From: an uncultured Gammaproteobacteria bacterium
Lineage (GTDB): Bacteria > Pseudomonadota > Gammaproteobacteria > Arenicellales > CAJQKF01
Reading direction: 5' to 3'
Assembly (NCBI GenBank): GCA_905478855.1
Contig: CAJQKF010000042.1
Location: 1 to 32,667 of the forward strand
Length of the DNA stretch: 32,667 nucleotides
Shown here piece after piece: positions 6,591 through 14,990 of this stretch. The position numbers were made by a program, and so were the translations under genes. Position 1 is the stretch's first letter; each line of letters opens with the position of its first letter. The notes under the pieces are model-generated. The model searched no databases. It worked only from the letters and a program-made list of their open reading frames with translations, and was not told the DNA's origin.

Positions 6591-8687
6591 TTAACGTACA
6601 ATCTCTCTGATCATAACATCCGCTGCTACAACCCGGGTGGAAGTCACCATTAGTGGATTAACATCAAGTTCTAAAAGTGTTCGATGTTGACTCGCGGCAA
6701 ATCGCGTTATATTTAAAATACTATTTACAACCTGGGTAGTATTCGCAGCCGATTTTCCGCGAAATCCAGCAAGTAAAGGCCAGACTTTAAGTTGATGCAA
6801 TGCATGTTCAATATCATGTGACGTGGTAGGCAATAGTATGGAAACTGAATCTCCGATCAACTCAACAAATACCCCGCCACTCGCTATGAGTAACGTCTGA
6901 CCAAATTGGGGGTCCGTATTAATTCCAACCAACAATTCAACAAGCACGCTATCAATCATCTCTTCAACTAAAAATTCGCATATGTCCAGTGTTGAATCGA
7001 CTGACAGAATTTGTCGTTGCATCTCCCCAATAGAGGAAAACAGTTCATCTTCAGACATTATACCAAGCCGTACGGCATTTACTTCAGACTTATGCGCAAG
7101 ATTATCTGAAACACCTTTTAAGACGACAGGGAATTGAATCGATGGATCAATGATTATGCTCCTTGAATCGATAAGACACCCTGATGGCACATCTACATCA
7201 AACTGCTGCAAGAGTTGCTTGCCCTGCCATTCGTTGATCAGTCGAGTGACACCAGTATTGGCTGGCACATCAATAGGAGTGAATGCAATCTCGTTTTCAT
7301 AATTCAAGATTGCCGATCTGCGCCTTCCATAGCTACAGGATAAAGCAATAGCTTCCAATCCATGGTCAAATCCTTGTAACGGCGATACTCCACCTTCAAT
7401 TATTATTTCACGAGATTCTTTATCCAGATTTTCCGGCAGATCGCTGCAAACAGCTCCCGGAATGCCACAAAGCTGACAGGCTTTTATGAAAGATTGTGAA
7501 TCATTTCGATATGGCGAATTGTCTTCATGAATATGTTTTGGCGGATAGTCTTGAATAACTACCGCCGCATCATAATTATCTTTCATAAGCGCACTGAACA
7601 CGCCGGGCATCTGTTCTGTGTTTCCCCATAAAGGTGTAGTGTAGTCAAGCGGGTTGGAAACGGTAGCAATATCCGGCAACAAAGCTTCTAAGGTTATACG
7701 AGCCGTCACGGATGGCGGAGTCAAATCCAATCCTATTTTCTCACTGTAGTCCGCTAATAACGCTGCGTCTCCTCCTGAACAGGTAAATGCGGCAATTTTA
7801 TTGCCTGAGGGCACACCGGAGACCGATAAAAATTTAAGCGTCTCGAGCATTGTTACAGGAGAGTCTACGCGGATAATTCCCAACAGATCGAAAAGCGTTT
7901 GAAACGACTCATCGATTCCGGCCATGGACCCGGTGTGACTTAGGGTTAATGCTGATCCAATTTTGGATTTCCCTGCTTTAAGCAAAACTATAGGCTTACC
8001 TGCGCGCAATGCTTTATCCGCAACCGATGAAAATCGAGCGATGTCCTTGATACCTTCGACATACAAACCGATAGCATTAACGCTATCCGAATCAATCAGA
8101 ACATCCATATAATCTTCGATAGTTAAAACCGCTTGATTACCGGCTGACACCACGTAGGAAATGGGCACAGAACGATCATTCATGGTTAAATTCGCTGAAA
8201 TCATGCCACTTTGCATAATCAAGGCTACTCCTTTAGTGCACCGTTGAGAGCCTGCACCAAATGGCCAAAGTATGGCTCGGGATATATAGTTAATCAGGCC
8301 ATAGCTATTTGGCCCAACCAACGCCATCTCACCAGCCGCTTCAATCAGTCGCTTTTCATCCAATGCGCCCTTTTCACCAAGCTCACCGTACCCTGCAGTG
8401 AAGCATGCAACACCACCGGCACCCAATTTAGATAACTTACGTACCGAGTCTACTGTCGCACTTCGTGGTGTTGCCAAGAAAACAGCGTCGGGGGCTTCGG
8501 GTAAATCCTCAATGCTTTTATAGCAAGCAACATCAGCTAGTGTTTCTCGTCGAGGATTAACTCCCCACACCTCACCATCAAACAGCTTATAACACTGTCG
8601 TGCGCCTATCTCGGCATCATTACCTCCAATAAACGCTATATGTCTAGGATTGAGTAATCTTCTAAGATTTTCTATACGCTTCGACAT
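6591..8687 (-). CDS. ADP-forming acyl-CoA synthetase (acetate-CoA ligase/acd superfamily), alpha-beta fusion
   Basis: The 698-residue protein has the standard domain order: N-terminal CoA-binding Rossmann domain (about 10-130), two succinyl-CoA-synthetase-like domains (about 150-440) and a C-terminal ATP-grasp domain (about 480-698). The phosphohistidine motif is LTLSHTGSMAG (H251), and the ATP-grasp part has VVLKGVSDNLAHKSEV. The family makes an acyl-CoA from an acid, ATP and CoA, or runs in reverse to make ATP. It overlaps the acyl-CoA dehydrogenase stop by one base (TGATG), so translation is coupled. In this cluster the natural substrates would be gamma-butyrobetaine, crotonobetaine, carnitine or betaine. 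The same superfamily includes the DMSP lyase DddX, but the carnitine-type neighbours argue against DMSP. Confidence 0.85.
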   Translation of the reverse strand: MSKRIENLRRLLNPRHIAFIGGNDAEIGARQCYKLFDGEVWGVNPRRETLADVACYKSIEDLPEAPDAVFLATPRSATVDSVRKLSKLGAGGVACFTAGYGELGEKGALDEKRLIEAAGEMALVGPNSYGLINYISRAILWPFGAGSQRCTKGVALIMQSGMISANLTMNDRSVPISYVVSAGNQAVLTIEDYMDVLIDSDSVNAIGLYVEGIKDIARFSSVADKALRAGKPIVLLKAGKSKIGSALTLSHTGSMAGIDESFQTLFDLLGIIRVDSPVTMLETLKFLSVSGVPSGNKIAAFTCSGGDAALLADYSEKIGLDLTPPSVTARITLEALLPDIATVSNPLDYTTPLWGNTEQMPGVFSALMKDNYDAAVVIQDYPPKHIHEDNSPYRNDSQSFIKACQLCGIPGAVCSDLPENLDKESREIIIEGGVSPLQGFDHGLEAIALSCSYGRRRSAILNYENEIAFTPIDVPANTGVTRLINEWQGKQLLQQFDVDVPSGCLIDSRSIIIDPSIQFPVVLKGVSDNLAHKSEVNAVRLGIMSEDELFSSIGEMQRQILSVDSTLDICEFLVEEMIDSVLVELLVGINTDPQFGQTLLIASGGVFVELIGDSVSILLPTTSHDIEHALHQLKVWPLLAGFRGKSAANTTQVVNSILNITRFAASQHRTLLELDVNPLMVTSTRVVAADVMIREIVR

Positions 8688-9847
8688 CAGCTTTCGTATT
8701 GTCGCAACATGCTTCGTGAAATAATATGACGTTGAATTTCACTCGTACCATCCCAAATACGGTCTAGTCTCGAATCACGCCATAATCGCTCAATAGGAAG
8801 TTCTTCCATCAGTCCCATTCCACCAAAAATCTGAATTGCACTGTCAGCCACACGACCAACAGCTTCGGAAGCAAATAACTTTGCCATTGCGGCATCATTC
8901 GACTGCATTTCACCCCGATCAGCTTTATCCGCTGCGTGCATCACCAGTAAATCAGCGGCCTGCAAATCAGTAGCCATGTCAGCTAATTTAAACGATGTCC
9001 CCTGAAACTTGCCAATTGATTTACCGAACTGTTTACGTTCGACAGCATAACTAGTGGCCAGGTCGATGAGACGTTCCATACGCCCACAAGCCGCTGCCGC
9101 AACCCAGATACGACCCATTTTCAACCATTTATCCGCCAGCTCAAAGCCCTGACCTTCTTCGCCCAGAATCTGCGACTGATGCACACGACAATCATTAAAG
9201 GATAACTGCCAGGTGTGATATGCCCTTTGCGCAGCGCATCTTGGACCCCGTTCAATTTTAAAGCCTGGAGTATCTCGGTCCACTAAAAAAGCCGTTACTC
9301 GTTTTCTTTCACCACGTTCAGTTTGTTCCACTCCAGTCCACGCAAACAATATTGCAAAATCAGGAATCACAGGGCTACTGATAAAATGTTTCGAGCCGTT
9401 AATCACATAATCGTCTCCAGCCCTTTCAGCTCGAGTAAGCATCGATAGGATATCAGAACCTGCCCCTGGCTCTGTTAAGGCAAATACTTCCTTTTTTTCC
9501 CCACTCACACACGGTTGTAGATAACGTTCTATTTGATCACCAACACAGGCCATTAAAATTTCAGACGGTCGGTGCAGATAACCATGTAAACCATAACTGG
9601 ATTTACCAAGTTCACGTTCTAAAAGCGCCAACGATTTGTAATCCAGGCCACCACCACCGATATTTTCCGGCAAATTCGGTGCGTAAAAGCCCATTTCTAA
9701 CGCACGACTCTTTATTCGGTTTCCAAGCTCAGTCGATACCTCCCCGCTACGATCAACGTCTGCTTCGTAAGGTTCCAACTCCTGTTCACGAAATGATCGT
9801 AAGGAATCGAGTAAGAGGCTTTGCTCTTCTGTAAGGTTGTAGTTCAT
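8687..9847 (-). CDS. Acyl-CoA dehydrogenase, candidate gamma-butyrobetainyl-CoA dehydrogenase
   Basis: The 386-residue flavoprotein has normal family length and layout: helical N-domain, FAD/substrate motif ALTEPGAGSD (about 122-131), beta domain and C-terminal helical domain ending DGTSEIQRHIISRSML. Members oxidise an acyl-CoA at alpha-beta and pass electrons to ETF. At the place where short- and medium-chain enzymes have the catalytic Glu of the YEGTS motif, this protein has WDGTS (D366), a substitution to Asp. E. coli CaiA, the crotonobetainyl-CoA reductase, also lacks the Glu there. The gene is divergent from the CaiD-like hydratase (106 bp between starts) and coupled to the ligase. The most likely reaction is gamma-butyrobetainyl-CoA to crotonobetainyl-CoA; the substrate is inferred from context. 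Confidence 0.88.
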   Translation of the reverse strand: MNYNLTEEQSLLLDSLRSFREQELEPYEADVDRSGEVSTELGNRIKSRALEMGFYAPNLPENIGGGGLDYKSLALLERELGKSSYGLHGYLHRPSEILMACVGDQIERYLQPCVSGEKKEVFALTEPGAGSDILSMLTRAERAGDDYVINGSKHFISSPVIPDFAILFAWTGVEQTERGERKRVTAFLVDRDTPGFKIERGPRCAAQRAYHTWQLSFNDCRVHQSQILGEEGQGFELADKWLKMGRIWVAAAACGRMERLIDLATSYAVERKQFGKSIGKFQGTSFKLADMATDLQAADLLVMHAADKADRGEMQSNDAAMAKLFASEAVGRVADSAIQIFGGMGLMEELPIERLWRDSRLDRIWDGTSEIQRHIISRSMLRQYES

Positions 9848-9953
9848 TGTTGTTTCGTCACTTAGTATTTTCGATTAGTGCGGATGATATACCAATTTTT
9901 ATTCAGGTCGAATACACTCGCGACAAATGAATTTTTAAATTATGGAGTGAATT
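9848..9953. promoter_or_regulatory. Divergent control region of the carnitine-type module
   Basis: The 106 bp between the acyl-CoA dehydrogenase and hydratase starts must hold promoters for both arms. I see AT-rich stretches, a GATGATATACC on the plus strand that could be a -10 region, and GTCG/CGAC half-sites around 9907-9924 containing the palindrome TCGCGA. None of these is strong. GGAGTG before the ATG at 9954 is a clear ribosome binding site. Confidence 0.3.
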
Positions 9954-10766
9954 ATGAACTCACCTGATGAAGATATAAAAATAAGCATTGATAACCGTCT
10001 GATGATTATCACCATCGACAGACCCAAAGTTAATGCCATAGATATGACAACCAGTCGGAAACTGGGTGAAGCGTTCTCCCAATTTCGAGACGATAATGAT
10101 CTAAGTGTCTGTATAATAACGGGAGGTGGGGAAAAAATATTTTCCGCCGGTTGGGATCTAAAGTCCCTCGACAGCGGCGATACTACCCTTGATAACTGGT
10201 GGGAAGCCGAGGATGCCAGTTTAGGTGGTTTTGCCGGAATCACCGAAATGTGGGATTTGAACAAGCCGGTGATTGCTGCACTTAACGGTCTGACTATCGG
10301 AGCCGGGTTTGAAATTGCGCTGGCTTGTGACCTGGTAATAGCAGCTTCCCATGTAGAATTTGGGCTACCAGAACTGCCACTTGGAATAGTACCAGACGCG
10401 GGAGCATTACAACGGCTTCCTAAGCGTATACCCTACAACATAGCACTCGAAATGCTGTATCTCGGTCGCCGCATGCCTGCAGCAGAGGCTGCACACTATG
10501 GTTTGGTAAATAAAGTTGTAGCTCCTGGTGAATTAATGACAACCGCAAGAGAGTGGGCCAACAAAATGTCACAGGTTGCACCCCTCGCACTGCAGTCCGT
10601 TAAAGAAGTCTTGCGTGCTATTGAAGGTGAGTCAGTGCAAGCATCTTTTAGTAAAATGCGAAATGATGATTTACCCATGTATCGCGCCATGTTGAGATCT
10701 GACGATGCTGAAGAAGGTGTTAAGGCATTTGTAGAAAAACGCGATGCCAACTTCAAGGGAAATTAA
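9954..10766 (+). CDS. Enoyl-CoA hydratase/isomerase, CaiD-like (candidate crotonobetainyl-CoA hydratase)
   Basis: The 270-residue crotonase-fold protein carries both catalytic glutamates, E120 (GAGFEIALACD) and E140 (FGLPELPLGIVPDAG), spaced 20 apart as in crotonase (E144/E164). The block LPELPLGIVPDAGALQRLPK and the C-terminal end AFVEKRDANFKG closely resemble E. coli CaiD, which hydrates crotonobetainyl-CoA to L-carnitinyl-CoA. A GGAGTG ribosome binding site precedes the ATG by five bases. It is the first gene of a three-gene plus-strand operon with a carnitine dehydrogenase-like gene three bases downstream. Cytoplasmic. The CaiD reaction is well supported by similarity plus neighbours, although general enoyl-CoA hydratase activity cannot be excluded. 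Confidence 0.88.
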   Translation: MNSPDEDIKISIDNRLMIITIDRPKVNAIDMTTSRKLGEAFSQFRDDNDLSVCIITGGGEKIFSAGWDLKSLDSGDTTLDNWWEAEDASLGGFAGITEMWDLNKPVIAALNGLTIGAGFEIALACDLVIAASHVEFGLPELPLGIVPDAGALQRLPKRIPYNIALEMLYLGRRMPAAEAAHYGLVNKVVAPGELMTTAREWANKMSQVAPLALQSVKEVLRAIEGESVQASFSKMRNDDLPMYRAMLRSDDAEEGVKAFVEKRDANFKGN

Positions 10767-10769
10767 CCC

Positions 10770-11714
10770 ATGCTTAATCAGTCTCCTTCAAATGTTAAAC
10801 GTATCACTTGTATAGGCGCCGGACCCATTGGTGGGGGTTGGGCTGCTCATTTTCTTGCCCAAGGCTATCAAGTAACCAGCTATGTGCATGATGAGAATGA
10901 GTATCCGGCATTGATGCGACTCATCAATACCGCGTGGGATAGCTTAAAACAAATAGGTCTTGCACCAAATGCTTCTTTAGATAACTTCTCCTGGACTACG
11001 AACCTGGCTGAGGCGGTTAAGGATGCAGAATTTATACAGGAAAGCATCCCAGAGGTTTTACCTCTAAAACAAGCTCTTTACGCAAAACTTGGGGAGTTGG
11101 TTGATGACCATGTTGTTATAGCTTCAAGCACCTCTGGTTTATCCATGACCGACATACAGGAACAATGTTCAACACCCGCTCGAACCGTTGTTGCCCATCC
11201 GTTCAATCCGCCCTATTTATTACCACTAGTCGAAATGATTGGCGGCAAAAAAACGTCCCTCGAGACAGTTGAATGGACTGAACAATTTTACAAGTGTGCA
11301 GGTAAATCCCCGCTGGTAATGAAAAAGGAAATTCCTGGGTTTATTGCTACACGTCTCCAAGAAGCGATTTGGCGTGAAGCACTGCACATGGTGGCGAATG
11401 GAGAAGCAACAGTTGAACAGATTGATCAGGCCGTTGTTAATGGTCCTGGACCGCGTTGGGCTATGATGGGACCCTGCGAAATATTCCATGTGGGCGGTGG
11501 AGAAGGAGGAATGGCTTACTGTTTGGATCAATTCGGTCCTGCCTTAAAATTGCCATGGACCAGACTTGTCGCTCCGGAGCTCACCCAGGAATTGCGTGAT
11601 GCGATGGTAGACGGTAGTATTGAAATGACTCATGGCCAAGATTTCGAGACACTGAGCCGAAAAATGAATAAGGGTTTAGTTGAGATAGCAAAACTCAAGA
11701 AGCAAGCCAGTTAA
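10770..11714 (+). CDS. lcdH: L-carnitine dehydrogenase-like 3-hydroxyacyl-CoA dehydrogenase family protein
   Basis: The 314-residue protein has an N-terminal NAD-binding domain (GAGPIGGGWAAHF, residues 17-29) and a C-terminal helical domain. The catalytic pair is H143 in VVAHPFNPPYLLPLVE and E155. The segment GPGPRWAMMGPCEIFHVGGGEGGM and FGPALKLPWTRL are characteristic of L-carnitine 3-dehydrogenase rather than fatty-acid HADs. The reaction would be L-carnitine + NAD to 3-dehydrocarnitine. The gene begins three bases after the hydratase stop, with AAGGGA as ribosome binding site, and is followed by the BKACE enzyme expected to use its product. P. aeruginosa homologues (cdhA/lcdH) are single-domain like this one; some bacteria fuse a thioesterase, which is absent here. 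Confidence 0.85.
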   Translation: MLNQSPSNVKRITCIGAGPIGGGWAAHFLAQGYQVTSYVHDENEYPALMRLINTAWDSLKQIGLAPNASLDNFSWTTNLAEAVKDAEFIQESIPEVLPLKQALYAKLGELVDDHVVIASSTSGLSMTDIQEQCSTPARTVVAHPFNPPYLLPLVEMIGGKKTSLETVEWTEQFYKCAGKSPLVMKKEIPGFIATRLQEAIWREALHMVANGEATVEQIDQAVVNGPGPRWAMMGPCEIFHVGGGEGGMAYCLDQFGPALKLPWTRLVAPELTQELRDAMVDGSIEMTHGQDFETLSRKMNKGLVEIAKLKKQAS

Positions 11715-11753
11715 CTTTACATTTCACTTAAATTACAGCATTACGGAGATCGA

Positions 11754-12629
11754 ATGAACCAAGACGTCATCATAACCTGTGCAGTTACCGGTGCCGGTGA
11801 TACAACCAGCAGAAGCAACCTGGTTCCAATCACCCCCCGGCAAATAGCCGACGCCGCAATAGAGGCTGCAAAGGCAGGTGCAGCCGTCGCCCATATACAC
11901 GTGCGAGATCCAGAAACCGGTCAAGGCTCACGAGATGTCGGGCTGTTCGAGGAAACCGTGCAAATGGTTCGTGATAGCGGTGTGGATGTCATCATCAACT
12001 TAGCCGCTGGAATGGGTGGCGATTGGGTACCTTCCGAGGAAGATCCTTCCCTACCTGGACCCGGGACAGATATGATCGGTCCGGAAGAGCGTCTGGCTCA
12101 TGTAATAGCATGCAAACCGGATATCTGCAGTTTGGACTGTGGAACAATGAATTTTGGCGGAAATTATACTTACATTAACACAGCACCATATCTGCGCACG
12201 ATGGCCGGCATTGTTCAGAAACTGGGAGTCAAACCGGAGCTGGAGGTTTTTGATCTGGGACAAATACGTTTGGCACGTAATCTTATAGACGATGGTTTAA
12301 TCAACGCACCACCAATGTTTCAGTTATGTCTCGGTATCCCATGGGGTGCGGGTGCAGACACAGAAACTATGGCTGCAATGAAACAAGCACTGCCTAACGA
12401 TGCTCTCTGGGCAGGTTTTGGTATTTCAAAAATGCAAATGCCAATGGTTGCACAAGCCGTTCTTCTTGGTGGAAATGTCCGGGTTGGCCTGGAAGATAAT
12501 ATTTATCTTGACCGAGGCGTATTAGCAAGCAATGGTATGCTTGTCAAAAGGGCCGTAGAAATAATAGAACGCTTAGGAGCAAGAGTATTAAGTGCGGAGG
12601 AAGCGCGCAAAAAAATCGGTCTCAAATAA
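11754..12629 (+). CDS. Beta-keto acid cleavage enzyme (BKACE, DUF849), candidate 3-dehydrocarnitine cleavage
   Basis: The 291-residue TIM-barrel protein shows the zinc ligands of the BKACE family: HIHVRD (H47, H49) and VGLEDN (E247), plus the N-terminal ITCAVTGAG and GTMNFGG blocks. These enzymes condense a beta-keto acid with acetyl-CoA, giving acetoacetate and a new acyl-CoA. Directly after a carnitine dehydrogenase-like gene, the expected substrate is 3-dehydrocarnitine, giving betainyl-CoA and acetoacetate, as for the CdhC-type enzyme of pseudomonads. CGGAGA sits four bases before the ATG. It is the last gene of the operon and is followed by a strong hairpin. Substrate assignment is contextual; the BKACE family has many specificities. 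Confidence 0.88.
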   Translation: MNQDVIITCAVTGAGDTTSRSNLVPITPRQIADAAIEAAKAGAAVAHIHVRDPETGQGSRDVGLFEETVQMVRDSGVDVIINLAAGMGGDWVPSEEDPSLPGPGTDMIGPEERLAHVIACKPDICSLDCGTMNFGGNYTYINTAPYLRTMAGIVQKLGVKPELEVFDLGQIRLARNLIDDGLINAPPMFQLCLGIPWGAGADTETMAAMKQALPNDALWAGFGISKMQMPMVAQAVLLGGNVRVGLEDNIYLDRGVLASNGMLVKRAVEIIERLGARVLSAEEARKKIGLK

Positions 12630-12638
12630 AGTCTCTAT

Positions 12639-12666
12639 CCTGCGTTCGAATAAGTTCGAACGCAGG
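12639..12666. terminator. Hairpin between the BKACE and MFS genes
   Basis: A perfect 12-bp inverted repeat, CCTGCGTTCGAA and TTCGAACGCAGG, with loop TAAG, begins nine bases after the BKACE stop. It is GC-rich at the base and followed on the plus strand by GGGATTT, so the U-run is short. Position between convergent genes suggests a transcription end for the operon, possibly acting in both directions. Confidence 0.6.
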
Positions 12667-12752
12667 GGATTTCAGCATCCCTTACTCAAAATCTTCGTAC
12701 TCGTCATTATCCGACTCAATACTGACAATAACCAACATATCCTAGTGCATTA

Positions 12753-13925
12753 TCAGCATAATTTGTTCAGCGATAGTCCAGGTGGAATGGCAACTAGAGC
12801 TAATCCCACCAAAAACCATAATGCTAGATCTAATCCAAAGTAATCGGCCATTATTCCGTAAAGGAAAGGTCCAATGACTGATGACAAAGCCGACACTGTG
12901 TAGATGACGCCATATGCACGAGCGGTACTATTCTTATCCACAAAGTCACCTACTGAACCATAAGTTACAGTAGAAGTTCCTTGTATGAATAATCCAGCTA
13001 TGGGTAACACAACTAGGATTGGATATAGCGGTAATAAAATTATCGCAACAATACTTAGCGCGGTTAAAAACTGTAATAAGAAATAAGAGTTACGATCCCC
13101 CAGTTTCGCTGATAAAAAACCACAACTGAACTTACCGATCATTCCGCCACTAAGCGCAAGCACTACTGATATGGCAGCCGTTGTGTGATCTCCCCCTTTT
13201 TCGACAACCCAAAATGCTATGAAGGTTAGAAACACAGCTTGAATAACACTGTCTAGGAACACGGTCATCATTAAGCCATAAAAGCGTAATGGACTATGCA
13301 AAACGAGAAATTTTTTCTTGTTTTGGTTATTTACGCACCGTAAGTCAGACGGCTGCGATACGGATTTCCCCACTAATCCAATGAGTAGAACCGCAAACAA
13401 AACGGAGATCATTCCAAGAATAAAAATGACCAACTGCCAACTCATACTCAAACCCGTTAACAAACCAAAAAGGCCTGTAAAACATAGTTTTCCAGCATCG
13501 CCAGCTGCGTTGTAACTACCTAATGCTTTTCTGCGCTGTATTGGGTCAAAGGCATCTGAAATCATAGCCGACGAAATAGAGTGCTGAAAAGCCGCTCCAA
13601 TACCGGTTATAAGAAAACAAAAAGCAATAGTATAGAAGTCATCAGCCTGGGAAACAAAAACATACCCTCCTCCCGCACAGACTAAGCCAAAAACTAATAG
13701 TTGTAGATTTCCAAGACTACGCGCTAACAATGACGAGGGGAGTTCTAGTCCCATCATTGCCGTGTGGCTAATTGCACGAAGTAAGCCAACTTGTGTGTAA
13801 TTTAGACCAAATGCTTGTGCCAAAATAGGTAGAAGCACATACTGCAAAGCAACAAGTCCGTCCTGAATTAAATGAGCACCAGAGCCTGCCAATAAAACTT
13901 TAGATTTTCGAGATATTTCACGCAC
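12753..13925 (-). CDS. MFS transporter
   Basis: A 390-residue, 12-helix major facilitator protein. Hydrophobic segments alternate with short loops, and the central cytoplasmic loop near residue 195-210 (DLRCVNNQNKKK) divides two six-helix halves. The start (GTG at 13925) gives a short cytoplasmic N-terminus MREISRKSK before the first helix GSGAHLIQDGLVALQYVLLP, which resembles fosmidomycin-resistance-type and related exporters. It is convergent with the carnitine-type operon and divergent from a DMT transporter, so it is probably a single-gene unit. Substrate is unknown; there is no metabolic gene next to it that would fix it. Confidence 0.85.
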   Translation of the reverse strand: MREISRKSKVLLAGSGAHLIQDGLVALQYVLLPILAQAFGLNYTQVGLLRAISHTAMMGLELPSSLLARSLGNLQLLVFGLVCAGGGYVFVSQADDFYTIAFCFLITGIGAAFQHSISSAMISDAFDPIQRRKALGSYNAAGDAGKLCFTGLFGLLTGLSMSWQLVIFILGMISVLFAVLLIGLVGKSVSQPSDLRCVNNQNKKKFLVLHSPLRFYGLMMTVFLDSVIQAVFLTFIAFWVVEKGGDHTTAAISVVLALSGGMIGKFSCGFLSAKLGDRNSYFLLQFLTALSIVAIILLPLYPILVVLPIAGLFIQGTSTVTYGSVGDFVDKNSTARAYGVIYTVSALSSVIGPFLYGIMADYFGLDLALWFLVGLALVAIPPGLSLNKLC

Positions 13926-14086
13926 TAACGTAACTCAACTATTTGATCCGCTAGTTCGATTCTAATTGAATACGTTCTTAACTAATATGTAAAAAGCTAT
14001 AATTAACTCGCTAAAAAGACAAACGTAGGATTTAATTCTAGAACCAACCGCAAACTACATTATCGAACTATCAACTTTTACTGCAA

Positions 14087-14986
14087 ATGATTATTTATAA
14101 ATACCGCGGCATGCTGTTTGCATTACTCTCCGCTGCTTCGTTTGCACTAAATCTTGTACTCGCAAGCATCAGTTATGAGTTTGGCGCCAATGTGCATGCA
14201 CTAAATGTTTCCAGAAGCAGTTGCTTTCTTGCACTATTGCTAGTCTTAGTTATTAAGCGATCTAACTTACGTGAGCTTGCTTCTGCACGAATACTTATGC
14301 CGGGAATTGTCGGAATTTTTCTTACTCTTGAAATGTACGCGCTCCTCGTTTCAATACAATTAATTCCGGTTGCAATATCTGTATTGGTTTTTTATGTATA
14401 TCCAATAATTATTGCTTTATTTGGCTGGACGGTTGGAAGGCAAACGTTCAAACCACAACAATTTGTCTACTTATTAGTTGCCGTCTTTGGCATAGGCATG
14501 ATTCTAACCAACGGATTGCAGGGTGCAGCTATCGAGGGAGTCATGTTTGCAGGTATTGCTGCGTTTGGTATGGCAGCCATGTTGTTATGTAGTGAACATT
14601 TTCTTGCCAAGACCGATCAGTATATCGTCATGTTTGTATCGCTACTTACCGCAACAATAATTATCATTGCAATATCGACTTTATGGTTTGAATTGCACTG
14701 GCCAACTACATTCATAGGCGTGTTGGCATTTTGTGGTAGCGCACTATTTTATGTTCTGGCAACACTTTTTCTATTTAAAGCTGTGGGCTTGATTGGACCA
14801 TTACGCACAGCCATCATCGATAATTCTGCGCCGGTTTGGGCCGGATTATTTGGATATGTTTTATTGGGTGAGACATTAACGCTGCAGCAGTTAGTAGGCA
14901 TCAGTATCGTAGTTTCCGCTATTCTGTTATTACAGCTCACCATTAGTAAACCAAACGAGAGTGCGACAGATAATCCTATAGCGTAA
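14087..14986 (+). CDS. DMT superfamily transporter (EamA type) no. 2
   Basis: A 299-residue protein with about ten helices in two EamA repeats. The first repeat shows LLVSIQLIPVAISVLVFYVYPIIIALFGWTVG and the second AIIDNSAPVWAGLFGYVLLGETLTLQQLVG, the conserved helix-loop pattern of the family. No strong ribosome binding site precedes the ATG at 14087; an internal ATG at codon 9 is an alternative. It is divergent from the MFS gene (161 bp) and convergent with the next DMT gene, four bases between stops. Its sequence differs clearly from the other DMT proteins here, so it is not a recent duplicate. Substrate unknown. Confidence 0.85.
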   Translation: MIIYKYRGMLFALLSAASFALNLVLASISYEFGANVHALNVSRSSCFLALLLVLVIKRSNLRELASARILMPGIVGIFLTLEMYALLVSIQLIPVAISVLVFYVYPIIIALFGWTVGRQTFKPQQFVYLLVAVFGIGMILTNGLQGAAIEGVMFAGIAAFGMAAMLLCSEHFLAKTDQYIVMFVSLLTATIIIIAISTLWFELHWPTTFIGVLAFCGSALFYVLATLFLFKAVGLIGPLRTAIIDNSAPVWAGLFGYVLLGETLTLQQLVGISIVVSAILLLQLTISKPNESATDNPIA

Positions 14987-14990
14987 TAGC

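Noticed and set aside
10496..10756. Minus-strand open frame inside the CaiD-like gene
   Set aside because: Fully covered by the conserved C-terminal part of the hydratase; no ribosome binding site or family signature.
6591..12629. DMSP degradation cluster (DddX-like ligase, DmdC/DmdD-like enzymes)
   Set aside because: The ligase shares only superfamily membership with DddX, and the carnitine dehydrogenase-like protein, CaiD-like hydratase and BKACE fit carnitine better.
12639..12666. tRNA T-arm-like GTTCGAA sequence
   Set aside because: It is one arm of a simple perfect hairpin; no acceptor, D or anticodon arms surround it.
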